Below, one piece after another: positions 54,042 to 61,547 of a DNA stretch of 64,000 bases (positions are counted from its first letter, which is position 1; each line of letters begins with the position of its first letter). The stretch is taken from the NCBI RefSeq assembly GCF_004339525.1, contig NZ_SMGE01000001.1, positions 2,108,001-2,172,000 on the forward strand, written 5' to 3'. The notes beneath the pieces were generated by a model. It did not search any database and was not told the origin of the DNA. It saw only the letters and a list, made by a program, of their open reading frames with translations. Position numbers and translations under genes: made by a program. This stretch comes from Flavobacterium sp. 90. Its GTDB lineage: Bacteria > Bacteroidota > Bacteroidia > Flavobacteriales > Flavobacteriaceae.

Positions 54042-54659
54042 ATGACTCAAAATAAAACCTACATACAATCCTACATCTCCATCCAAAACAACGAAATTGT
54101 TTTGAACGGAACTTCTGTATTCAAAATTGAACCAACTGATTTTGCTGATTTTTCGAAACAAGCGTATCGCAATTTTGACATTCAATATCCGAAGTTTTTC
54201 AAAATGGATGCTTTAAGCAAATTGGCTTTTTTGGGATCTGAATTGCTTTTGAGTCCGATAACTTCGGCTGAAAAAGAGAATAATATTGCTTTGGTTTTGG
54301 CGAATAAATCTTCGAGTTTAGATACTGATGTTAAGTATCAGGAATCAATTTCGGACAAAGAAAACTATTATCCTAGTCCGGCAGTTTTTGTTTATACGTT
54401 GCCAAATATTTGTTTGGGCGAAATAAGTATTCGTCATCAGCTGAAAAGTGAAAATTCTTTCTTTATATTTGATGCTTTCAATACTGAATTTCTGTCTAAC
54501 TATTCAGATATTCTGTTAAACACAAATAAAGCTGATACGGTTCTGTGTGGTTGGGTTGAATTTTTTAATGACAATTACAAAGCGTTTCTTTGTACGATTA
54601 GTAAAGAAGAAAACGAGAAATATACAAACGAAAATATCAATACATTATATAATAAATAA
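54042..54659 (+). CDS. Beta-ketoacyl-synthase-like partial-domain protein
   Basis: 205 residues, about half a ketosynthase. It resembles, by length and by YPSPAVFVYTLPNICLGEISIRHQL near residues 108-132, the stand-alone beta-ketoacyl synthase N-terminal domain proteins found in aryl polyene clusters, where such a protein serves as a chain-length factor. Cys123 (NICLGE) lies where the active site would be, but the two His motifs are absent. It is 2 bases before the second carrier protein gene. A non-catalytic or accessory role is likely; the family call is from memory. Confidence 0.7.
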   Translation: MTQNKTYIQSYISIQNNEIVLNGTSVFKIEPTDFADFSKQAYRNFDIQYPKFFKMDALSKLAFLGSELLLSPITSAEKENNIALVLANKSSSLDTDVKYQESISDKENYYPSPAVFVYTLPNICLGEISIRHQLKSENSFFIFDAFNTEFLSNYSDILLNTNKADTVLCGWVEFFNDNYKAFLCTISKEENEKYTNENINTLYNK

Positions 54660-54661
54660 TC

Positions 54662-54919
54662 ATGGAAGCATTAAAAGAAGAATTAAAAAATAAAATCATC
54701 ACCACTCTAAATCTTGAAGATATCGCAATCGAAGACATTGCAGATAACGATCCTTTGTTTGGAGACGGTTTAGGTTTGGACTCGATTGATGCACTTGAAT
54801 TGATCGTGATTCTTGATAAAGATTACGGAATAAAACTGGTTGACCCAAAAGAAGGAAAATCTATTTTTCAATCTATTGAAACTATGGCTGCTTATATTAG
54901 TGCTAACAGAACAAAGTAA
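54662..54919 (+). CDS. Acyl carrier protein 2
   Basis: 85 residues, acidic. The phosphopantetheine site is Ser41 in GLGLDSIDALEL. It is immediately after the partial ketosynthase gene and upstream of the ketosynthase/chain-length-factor-like pair. Having two carrier proteins fits two separate chains, the aryl polyene and the dialkylresorcinol acyl groups, or two stages of one. Confidence 0.93.
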   Translation: MEALKEELKNKIITTLNLEDIAIEDIADNDPLFGDGLGLDSIDALELIVILDKDYGIKLVDPKEGKSIFQSIETMAAYISANRTK

Positions 54920-54926
54920 GACTGCT

Positions 54927-55045
54927 TAGACTTGCTTAGATTTTTAGACAACTTAGACAATACTTTCAAAAAAATCTAAGCAAGTCTAATGTCTAAAAAT
55001 CTAAGCAAGTCTAGTAAAAAAAATCTAAGTAAGTCTAAAATCTAA
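54927..55045. repeat. 24-bp perfect inverted repeat with extra direct copies
   Basis: Arms 54927-54950 and 54990-55013 are exact complements, with core AATCTAAGCAAGTCTA. The same word is repeated at 54973-54988 and, slightly changed, at 55022-55037 and beyond, right up to the next ATG at 55064. The block fills the whole 144-base gap between the carrier protein and ketosynthase genes. Confidence 0.88.
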
Positions 55046-55063
55046 TAATCTAAGAAGTCTAAA

Positions 55064-56260
55064 ATGAAAGGTGTTGCAATAACGGGAATGGGAATTATTT
55101 CTTCGATTGGAAACTCAGTCGAGGAAAATTTTATTTCGTTAATCGAAAATAAAGTTGCTATAACTGGCATCGAAAATATTTCGACTGTTCATGCGGATAT
55201 TATTAAGGTTGGAGAAATTAAAAAAACCAATGCTGAATTGATTCATGAACTAGAACTTTCTGACGATAATAACTTTTCGAGAACTGCTATGATTGGGGCT
55301 TTTGCAGCCAAACAAGCTGTCAAAAATGCTGGAATTACATCGATAAACGAATTTAGAACCGGACTTATTTCGGCAACAAGTGTTGGCGGAATGGATATGA
55401 CTGAAAAGCATTATTACGATTATTTTAAAAACCCTGAACTTGTTAAATATATTAGTTGTCATGACGGCGGCGATGTTGCCGAAAAGATAGCTGAAGAATT
55501 GGGTTTAAAAGGAATCGTTACAACTATTAGTACGGCTTGTTCTTCTGCAGCAAATGCAATTATGTTGGGCGCGCGCCTAATTAAAAATGGAAAACTGGAT
55601 CGTGTTATCGTAGGCGGAACTGATGCTTTGGCGAAATTCACCATCAACGGATTTAAAACTTTAATGATTCTTTCTGACGATTATAACAAACCTTTTGACA
55701 ATAATCGTAAAGGATTAAATTTGGGCGAAGCCGCTGCATATTTGGTTTTAGAATCTGATGAAGTTGTTGCTAAACAAAACAAAAAAGTTCTCGCTCGTGT
55801 TTCTGGTTACGGAAATGCAAATGACGCTTTTCATCAAACTGCTTCTTCAGAAAATGGTGATGGCGCTTATTTAGCGATGAAAAAAGCTTTTGAAATTTCG
55901 GGTTTACGACCAAGCGAAATTGATTATATCAACGTTCACGGAACCGCAACTCCTAACAATGATTTGTCTGAAGGAAGAGCTTTACTCCGAATTTATCGTG
56001 ATGAAAAAGTTCCTGACTTTAGTTCAACAAAACCTTTTACGGGACATACTTTGGCGGCAGCCGCAGCAATTGAAGCCGTTTACAGTATTTTGGCAATTCA
56101 GAATAGTGTGGTTTACCCAAACTTGAATTTTGAAACTCCAATGGAAGAATTTGATCTGAAACCACAAACTTCTTTAAAAATGAAAAATATCGAACACGTT
56201 TTATCTAACTCTTTTGGTTTTGGAGGAAATTGTTCTACACTTATATTTTCTAAAAGCTAA
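55064..56260 (+). CDS. Beta-ketoacyl-ACP synthase, FabF-like (third)
   Basis: 398 residues with a complete triad: Cys159 in STACSSAANAIM, His292 in NVHGTATPNND and His328 in KPFTGHTLAAAA. It has a standard start (MKGVAITGMGIISSIG). The last base of its stop codon is the first base of the next gene's ATG, so the two products are made together. The partner lacks all three catalytic residues, so they probably form a ketosynthase/chain-length-factor heterodimer as in aryl polyene synthases. Confidence 0.93.
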   Translation: MKGVAITGMGIISSIGNSVEENFISLIENKVAITGIENISTVHADIIKVGEIKKTNAELIHELELSDDNNFSRTAMIGAFAAKQAVKNAGITSINEFRTGLISATSVGGMDMTEKHYYDYFKNPELVKYISCHDGGDVAEKIAEELGLKGIVTTISTACSSAANAIMLGARLIKNGKLDRVIVGGTDALAKFTINGFKTLMILSDDYNKPFDNNRKGLNLGEAAAYLVLESDEVVAKQNKKVLARVSGYGNANDAFHQTASSENGDGAYLAMKKAFEISGLRPSEIDYINVHGTATPNNDLSEGRALLRIYRDEKVPDFSSTKPFTGHTLAAAAAIEAVYSILAIQNSVVYPNLNFETPMEEFDLKPQTSLKMKNIEHVLSNSFGFGGNCSTLIFSKS

Positions 56261-57318
56261 TGAAAACATATATAAATGGAGTAGGTTGTATTTCGGCTCA
56301 AAAAACATTTGATACTGTTTTTTTAGAGGAAGCGGTGCACAACCAAAATGACACAATATTATCGATAGTTGCTCCGGTTTACAAAGATTTTATTACGCCC
56401 GCCGCTAGTCGAAGAATGGCAAAAGGTGTAAAAAACGGAATCGTAGCTTCGGCATTAGCCTTAAAAGATGCACAACTCGAAAATGTAGATGCAATTATTA
56501 CCGGAACAGGTTTGGGATGCATTGAAGATTCTGAAAAATTCCTGAAAAATATTCTCGATAATAACGAAGAGTTCTTAACGCCAACTTCGTTTATACAATC
56601 GACACATAATACCGTTGGTGCTCAAATTGCTTTGTCTTTGCAATGCAAAGGATATAATTTTACATATGTAAATGGAGCGGTTTCTTTCGAATCGGCACTT
56701 TTAGATGCTAAAATGCAAATCGAAGAAAACGAAGCCAATTCGATTTTAGTTGGCGGAATTGACGAAAATGGCGAGTACACAACTTCTCTTTTTAAATTGG
56801 CTGGCCGAATCAAACAAGATGGAGATCAGCCTTATGATGTTTTAAATCCAACTTCGGCAGGAGCTGTTTTTGGCGAAGGCGCCAGTTTTTTTGTTTTAGA
56901 AAATGAAAAAAAAGAAACTACTTATGCACAGGTTTTAGATGTTGAGATTAAAAACACTTTGGAAGAAAACGAAGTTGAAGCAGAAATAATCGCGTTTTTA
57001 AAAATCAACAATTTACAAATTTCAGACATTGATGCTGTTGTTTTTGGTTTAAACGGAAACATCACTTTTGATTCTTATTATAAAAATCTGGCTGAAAATG
57101 CTTTCGCAGAAACGCCTCAATTGTATTACAAACATTTGAGTGGAGAATATGATACGGCTTCGGCTTTCGCTTTATGGATCGCTTCAAAAGTAATCAGAAC
57201 TCAGGAAATTCCGGAAATTATAAAAGTAAATTCGGTTGAAAAACCAGCTTATAATACCATTTTATTGTACAATCAATTAGATGGAAAAAATCATAGTTTT
57301 ACGTTACTTTCAAAATGA
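56260..57318 (+). CDS. Ketosynthase-like chain-length factor without catalytic residues
   Basis: 352 residues. It follows the ketosynthase fold (TGTGLGCIEDSEKF, TPTSFIQSTHNTVGAQIAL, GAVFGEGASFFVLENE), but the active-site Cys position is Gly139 in YVNGAVSFESALL. The first His motif is replaced by FGLNGNITFD, and the second reads KHLSGEYDTAS with Glu in place of His. It cannot condense on its own. It overlaps the complete ketosynthase by one base and the deacetylase start by four. By analogy with aryl polyene and type II polyketide systems it should set chain length as the partner subunit. Confidence 0.87.
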   Translation: MKTYINGVGCISAQKTFDTVFLEEAVHNQNDTILSIVAPVYKDFITPAASRRMAKGVKNGIVASALALKDAQLENVDAIITGTGLGCIEDSEKFLKNILDNNEEFLTPTSFIQSTHNTVGAQIALSLQCKGYNFTYVNGAVSFESALLDAKMQIEENEANSILVGGIDENGEYTTSLFKLAGRIKQDGDQPYDVLNPTSAGAVFGEGASFFVLENEKKETTYAQVLDVEIKNTLEENEVEAEIIAFLKINNLQISDIDAVVFGLNGNITFDSYYKNLAENAFAETPQLYYKHLSGEYDTASAFALWIASKVIRTQEIPEIIKVNSVEKPAYNTILLYNQLDGKNHSFTLLSK

Positions 57319-58091
57319 TAACGCATAAAAAAGTCACCATTTTTTTTATCTCCTTATTACTTTTTTTATTTTTATTAAAAGCTGATAAAGGAATTAACGG
57401 ATTGTGGTTTTTAGTAGTTGCCTTACCTTTTCTTGCCATTAATATTTATGGAACAGCAAGAATTTCATCTAATTATATCGTAAAAGCTTTCTGTAACAAT
57501 CCTTTAGAAACAGAAAAAAAAATCGCTTTAACTTTTGATGACGGTCCAAGTGAATTTACTTTGGAAGTTTTAGAACTTCTGAAAAAATACAATGCAAAAG
57601 CAACCTTTTTCTGCATTGGGAAAAACATTGAAAAACATCCTGAAATTCTAAAACAAATTATTGCCGAAGGTCATTTGGTTGGAAATCATTCTTACGGTCA
57701 TTCTAAGTTTTTTGATTTTTATACTACTCCAACCATAATCGAAGAACTTCAAAAAACAGATAGACTTCTGGAAAAATTTACTTCCAAGAAAATCAACTTC
57801 TTTCGTCCGCCTTACGGAGTAACGACACCATCAATTGGAAGAGCTTTAAAAATCACTGGACATAAAGTTATTGGCTGGAATATTCGTTCGCTTGACGGCG
57901 GAACAACAAATGTGGAATTGATTTTGAATCGAATTAAAAAACGTCTTTCTCCTGGTGGAATTGTACTTTTGCACGATACAGGATCACATTCCGTTTTAGT
58001 ATTGGAACAGTTTTTGCAATTTTTACAGCAAAACAATTATGAAGTGATTTCGATTGAAGAACTTTTGAATCTTAAAGCTTATGAAGATTGA
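57315..58091 (+). CDS. Polysaccharide deacetylase (NodB) family protein, membrane-anchored
   Basis: 258 residues. Hydrophobic segments at about 8-21 and 30-45 anchor it. The NodB domain has LTFDDGPSEFT (Asp75, Asp76), the metal His pair in GNHSYGHS, FRPPYGV and LLHDTGSH. Family members deacetylate N-acetylated sugars, but close relatives in pigment clusters could act on another acyl or acetyl group. It overlaps the chain-length-factor gene by four bases (ATGA) and is followed by a hairpin. Confidence 0.9.
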   Translation: MITHKKVTIFFISLLLFLFLLKADKGINGLWFLVVALPFLAINIYGTARISSNYIVKAFCNNPLETEKKIALTFDDGPSEFTLEVLELLKKYNAKATFFCIGKNIEKHPEILKQIIAEGHLVGNHSYGHSKFFDFYTTPTIIEELQKTDRLLEKFTSKKINFFRPPYGVTTPSIGRALKITGHKVIGWNIRSLDGGTTNVELILNRIKKRLSPGGIVLLHDTGSHSVLVLEQFLQFLQQNNYEVISIEELLNLKAYED

Positions 58092-58120
58092 ACGCTGATA
58101 AAATAGCAACTCATCAAGTT

Positions 58121-58153
58121 AGACCTAACAGGTTTTAAAAACCTGTTAGGTCT
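58121..58153. repeat. Near-perfect 33-base palindrome
   Basis: AGACCTAACAGGTTTT (58121-58136) pairs exactly with 58138-58153 around a single central base. It lies 30 bases after the deacetylase stop and 24 before lolA. It can act as a terminator or attenuator hairpin, and it has the look of a dispersed palindromic repeat. Confidence 0.85.
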
Positions 58154-58176
58154 TGCTAAACAATTTTTAACAAAAT

Positions 58177-58803
58177 ATGAAAACTAAAATAGCACTCTTA
58201 ATTTTATTTATTTCAGGCAATTTGTTTGCTCAGGAACAAAAAATGTCTGACGCTGAAATCGCTACTTTTAAGCAAGATGTAAATGTAGTTTCGAAAAAAA
58301 TCAAAACTTTAAGTACTGATTTTGTACAATACAAACATTTGGATTTTTTATCGAAAGACATTGAAACTTCAGGTAAAATGATTTTCAAAGAGCCAAGTTT
58401 ACTGCAATGGCAATATAAAAAACCATACAATTACAGCATCGTTTTCAAAAACGGAAAAATTCTGATTAACGACGAAGGAAAGAAAAGTGCAGTTGATATT
58501 GGCAACAGCAAAATCTTTGGTCGTATCAATAAATTAATCGTTGGCAGCGTGAGCGGAAATATGTTTGATGACAAAGAATTTACGATTTCGTACTTTAAAT
58601 TAAAAGGACAAAATTTGGCGAAATTTGTTCCAAAAGATGCTACTTTGAAAAAATACATCAAACAAATTGAACTGACTTTTGATAAAGAAGAAGCAACTGT
58701 TGTTCAGGTAAAACTATTGGAATCATCTGAAGATTATACTAGAATTGTACTTAAAAACAAAGTGATCAATGCAAAAATCGACGATTCAGTTTTTAATAAT
58801 TAA
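58177..58803 (+). CDS. LolA-like outer-membrane lipoprotein carrier protein
   Basis: 208 residues with a signal peptide (MKTKIALLILFISGNLFAQ). It has the LolA fold pattern: ISKKIKTLSTDFVQYKHLDFLSKDIETSGKMIFKEPSLLQWQYKKPYNYSIVFKNGK reads as the opening strands of the barrel (residues about 32-90). In aryl polyene clusters LolA-type proteins are thought to carry the lipid-like pigment across the periplasm. It overlaps the next gene by 35 bases. A housekeeping lolA is probably elsewhere in the genome. Confidence 0.88.
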   Translation: MKTKIALLILFISGNLFAQEQKMSDAEIATFKQDVNVVSKKIKTLSTDFVQYKHLDFLSKDIETSGKMIFKEPSLLQWQYKKPYNYSIVFKNGKILINDEGKKSAVDIGNSKIFGRINKLIVGSVSGNMFDDKEFTISYFKLKGQNLAKFVPKDATLKKYIKQIELTFDKEEATVVQVKLLESSEDYTRIVLKNKVINAKIDDSVFNN

Positions 58804-59404
58804 TTGCCTTTTGGCATTAGTTTTAGTTTCTTGTGGCTCAGTCACAAAAAATTATACGCCTAAAAAATTAGACAAAACGTCTTATCAGGTTCCCTATTTT
58901 ACAGACACAAATACTGATTATGTTTACAAAACAAATATTACGGTTTATGGTCATGAAATATCCGGAATTTTTATTGCTAAAAAAATAAATGATACCACAC
59001 ATCGCGTTGTTTTTACAACCGAATTTGGTAACAAATTGTTAGATTTTGAAATTTCAAAAAAGACTTTTAAAGTCAACTCGATTGTATCTGAATTAGATCG
59101 AAAAATCCTGATTAACACTTTAACCGAAGATTTCCGTTTGCTTCTTAAAAATGAATATTTGATGCAGGAACAATTTGAAAATGAATCAGATGACATCTAT
59201 AAATCAGCAGATGGAAACCGCGATAATTATCTTTTTATTTCTAAAAAAACATCGAAATTAGATAAAGTCGTAAATGCCTCTAAAACAAAAGAAAAAATAA
59301 CACTGCTTTTTAGTTCAGAAAACAATATTTTTGCCGAGAAAATTCAGATTATTCATCAGAATATCAAGTTAAAAATCGAGTTAAATTATTTTAAATCAGA
59401 GTAA
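58769..59404 (+). CDS. Lipoprotein of unknown function
   Basis: 211 residues. The lipobox LVLVSC (Cys22) follows a short hydrophobic segment. The rest is beta-rich: YVYKTNITVYGHEISGIFIAKKINDTTHRVVFTTEFGNKLLDFEI. The start overlaps lolA by 35 bases, which implies translational coupling and a joint role at the outer membrane. I do not recognise a named family. Confidence 0.82.
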   Translation: MQKSTIQFLIINCLLALVLVSCGSVTKNYTPKKLDKTSYQVPYFTDTNTDYVYKTNITVYGHEISGIFIAKKINDTTHRVVFTTEFGNKLLDFEISKKTFKVNSIVSELDRKILINTLTEDFRLLLKNEYLMQEQFENESDDIYKSADGNRDNYLFISKKTSKLDKVVNASKTKEKITLLFSSENNIFAEKIQIIHQNIKLKIELNYFKSE

Positions 59405-59441
59405 AAACTTAATCTAAAGCTAAACTTAAACCAAATTAAAA

Positions 59442-60044
59442 ATGAAAAAAATAACCGTAATTGCCTTTGTTTTATTTATCGGAATCATAACCTCAAACGC
59501 ACAAGTAAGAGTTAGTCCCGGAATTCGTGGAGGTTTAAATGTCTCAACATTAACCAATATTGATGATAATAAATCTAAAACAGATTTTTATGTTGGTGGA
59601 TTAGTGAACATTAAATTTAATAAATATTTTTCGTTACAGCCAGAGATAACATATTCAAGACAAGGTGATCAAGGAAGAGAATATCTTGGAAACGGTTATA
59701 ATTATCGTTATGTTAATTATGAATTAAACTACCTAACACTTGGTGCAGTTGCAAAATTTAATATTGGCGGTAAAGCTTTTCACATTTTAGGAGGTCCGTC
59801 TGTAGATTTTAAAGTTTCTGATAATTATATCAACAGCAGTCCTGAAGATTTTGACCTTGCCTTTGTTGGAGGTGTTGGTTATACATTGCCAAACGGATTA
59901 ACGTTTGAAGCCAGAATTAAACAAGGATTAGTTGATATTTATGGTTATGAAGGAATTAACAATAATAGCGATTATTACTATAATGATGTTATTTTAAATC
60001 AGGTTTTTCAAATTGGTATCAGTTATACTTTTAAAGTAAAATAA
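59442..60044 (+). CDS. Outer-membrane beta-barrel protein 1 (PorT-like)
   Basis: 200 residues with a signal peptide (cleavage after ITSNAQ). It is an eight-strand-type barrel: VSPGIRGGLNVSTL, FYVGGLVNIKFNKYFSLQPEITYSRQG, LNYLTLGAVAKFNIGG, LAFVGGVGYTLPNGLTFEARIKQG, and the terminal strand QIGISYTFKVK. It is a tandem paralogue of the next gene and lies 37 bases after the lipoprotein gene. It may help place the pigment or its carrier in the outer membrane; this is inferred from position only. Confidence 0.85.
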   Translation: MKKITVIAFVLFIGIITSNAQVRVSPGIRGGLNVSTLTNIDDNKSKTDFYVGGLVNIKFNKYFSLQPEITYSRQGDQGREYLGNGYNYRYVNYELNYLTLGAVAKFNIGGKAFHILGGPSVDFKVSDNYINSSPEDFDLAFVGGVGYTLPNGLTFEARIKQGLVDIYGYEGINNNSDYYYNDVILNQVFQIGISYTFKVK

Positions 60045-60679
60045 TGTATAAAAAGAAATTAACGATTGCCTTATTCTTTTTTTTTGCAATCGTAAACATA
60101 CAAGCACAAGTTACTTTTAATCCTGGTCTCAGAGGAGGTTTTAGTTTTTCGACTATTTCAGAAATGCATGCCGATTACAGAACTGATTTTTATGTTGGCG
60201 GATTTGGAGAAATCAATATAACGAAACGTTATGCTCTTCAGCCTGAAATAACATACACCAGACAAGGATCGAACAATGTTGCCCGAAACTATTTTGACGA
60301 TATTTCAGGTGTTGAAAAAGTAGAACATCGCGATTTACAAATCGATTATTTGTCATTGACTCTTATTAATAAATTTACATTTGGGCCTGGTATTCAAATA
60401 CAATTTGGTCCGGCTTTAGATGTTCTTTTACATGATAATTTGATTAAGAGAAAACAAAGTAATGATATTGCATTTGTTACGGGTATCGCTTATAAAGTAT
60501 CTCCAAATCTAACCATTGAAGGCCGATTAAAAAAAGGATTTTTGGATGTATTGGATAGTGGCTATTATCACAATGATCGCAATGATGATTATTTATTTGG
60601 GGATTACAACACCAATATTAATTTTCAATTAGGGCTTTCTTATTCTTTTGGAGAAAAAAATAAAAGATTATGGTTTTAA
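60044..60679 (+). CDS. Outer-membrane beta-barrel protein 2 (PorT-like)
   Basis: 211 residues with a signal peptide (cleavage after VNIQAQ). It has the same layout as the gene before it: FNPGLRGGFSFSTIS, FYVGGFGEINITKRYALQPEITYTRQG, IDYLSLTLINKFTFG, IAFVTGIAYKVSPNLTIEGRLKKG and FQLGLSYSFGEK. It overlaps the previous gene by one base and the next by 10. The pair looks like an old tandem duplication. Confidence 0.85.
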   Translation: MYKKKLTIALFFFFAIVNIQAQVTFNPGLRGGFSFSTISEMHADYRTDFYVGGFGEINITKRYALQPEITYTRQGSNNVARNYFDDISGVEKVEHRDLQIDYLSLTLINKFTFGPGIQIQFGPALDVLLHDNLIKRKQSNDIAFVTGIAYKVSPNLTIEGRLKKGFLDVLDSGYYHNDRNDDYLFGDYNTNINFQLGLSYSFGEKNKRLWF

Positions 60680-61041
60680 AAGATTTTTATAAAGTTCTAT
60701 CGGAAGAAAAAACGGGAGATTCTAAATATAATATCACGATTTTGGTCAATGAAAAACATGAAGTTTTCAAAGGTCATTTTCCAGGAAATCCAATTATGCC
60801 GGGAGTTTGCATGATTCAGATTATTAAAGAACTTACAGAAGCAATTACCAAAAGTACTTTGATGATTCAAACGCTTGCCAATGTAAAATTTATGGCACTT
60901 ATTAATCCTAAAGCTACTCCTGAATTGCGTTTAGAACTTGATATTACTACAACCGAAGATGATTTGGTTAAAGTAAAAAACACAACTTATTTTAATGACA
61001 CAGTTGCTTTGAAATTGAGCAATGTGTACAAAAAGATATAA
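60670..61041 (+). CDS. FabZ-like hotdog dehydratase
   Basis: 123 residues. It keeps the dehydratase loop GHFPGNPIMPGVCMIQ with the catalytic His (about residue 35), but the Glu expected a few residues further on (EAMAQ in FabZ) is Gln in MIQIIKEL. It is likely a 3-hydroxyacyl-ACP dehydratase of the polyene branch. The two hotdog proteins near 47 kb show the opposite pattern, with Glu but no His. It overlaps the preceding barrel gene by 10 bases. Confidence 0.85.
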   Translation: MVLKDFYKVLSEEKTGDSKYNITILVNEKHEVFKGHFPGNPIMPGVCMIQIIKELTEAITKSTLMIQTLANVKFMALINPKATPELRLELDITTTEDDLVKVKNTTYFNDTVALKLSNVYKKI

Positions 61042-61043
61042 TT

Positions 61044-61529
61044 ATGAAACTATTATTGTCATTGCTTTTATGGATAAATTTTGCTGGAAATCCAGATTTG
61101 GCTTCCATCAGAAAAATGTATTCGAGCGTTACAAAATCAGAAAGTAATGCTAAAGAATTTTCAGAAAAACTGTCGACAGTTTCAAACGACGATGCAAAAA
61201 TTTTAGTGGCTTACAAAGCAGCTTCGATTTTGTTAGATTCAAAGTTTGAGAAAAAATTAAAAGACAAAATGGATCGTTTTAAAGAAGGTGCAAATCTTCT
61301 TGAATCGACGATAAAAAGCGAACCTAATAATATTGAAATTAGAATGATCAGGTTAAGTATTCAGGAAAATGTTCCCGGAATAACTGGTTATAAAAAAAAT
61401 ATTAAAGAAGATAAAAATTATATTACAGCGCATTATGCAGAGCAAAATGCTGCTTTAAAAGATTATCTAAAAGACTTTGTTTTGCAATCGAAAAGTTTCT
61501 CTGAAAAAGAAAAACAAATCGTAAAGTAG
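61044..61529 (+). CDS. Small exported protein of unknown function
   Basis: 161 residues with a short signal segment (MKLLLSLLLWINFAGN), followed by a mainly helical, lysine-rich body. It has repeats of charged helices (FKEGANLLESTIKSEPNNIEIRMIRL) that recall TPR-like helices. No family is recognised. It starts 2 bases after the dehydratase gene and is followed 18 bases later by the GT2 gene, so it is part of the same operon. Confidence 0.8.
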   Translation: MKLLLSLLLWINFAGNPDLASIRKMYSSVTKSESNAKEFSEKLSTVSNDDAKILVAYKAASILLDSKFEKKLKDKMDRFKEGANLLESTIKSEPNNIEIRMIRLSIQENVPGITGYKKNIKEDKNYITAHYAEQNAALKDYLKDFVLQSKSFSEKEKQIVK

Positions 61530-61547
61530 GCTAAAGAAAAACTCGAA

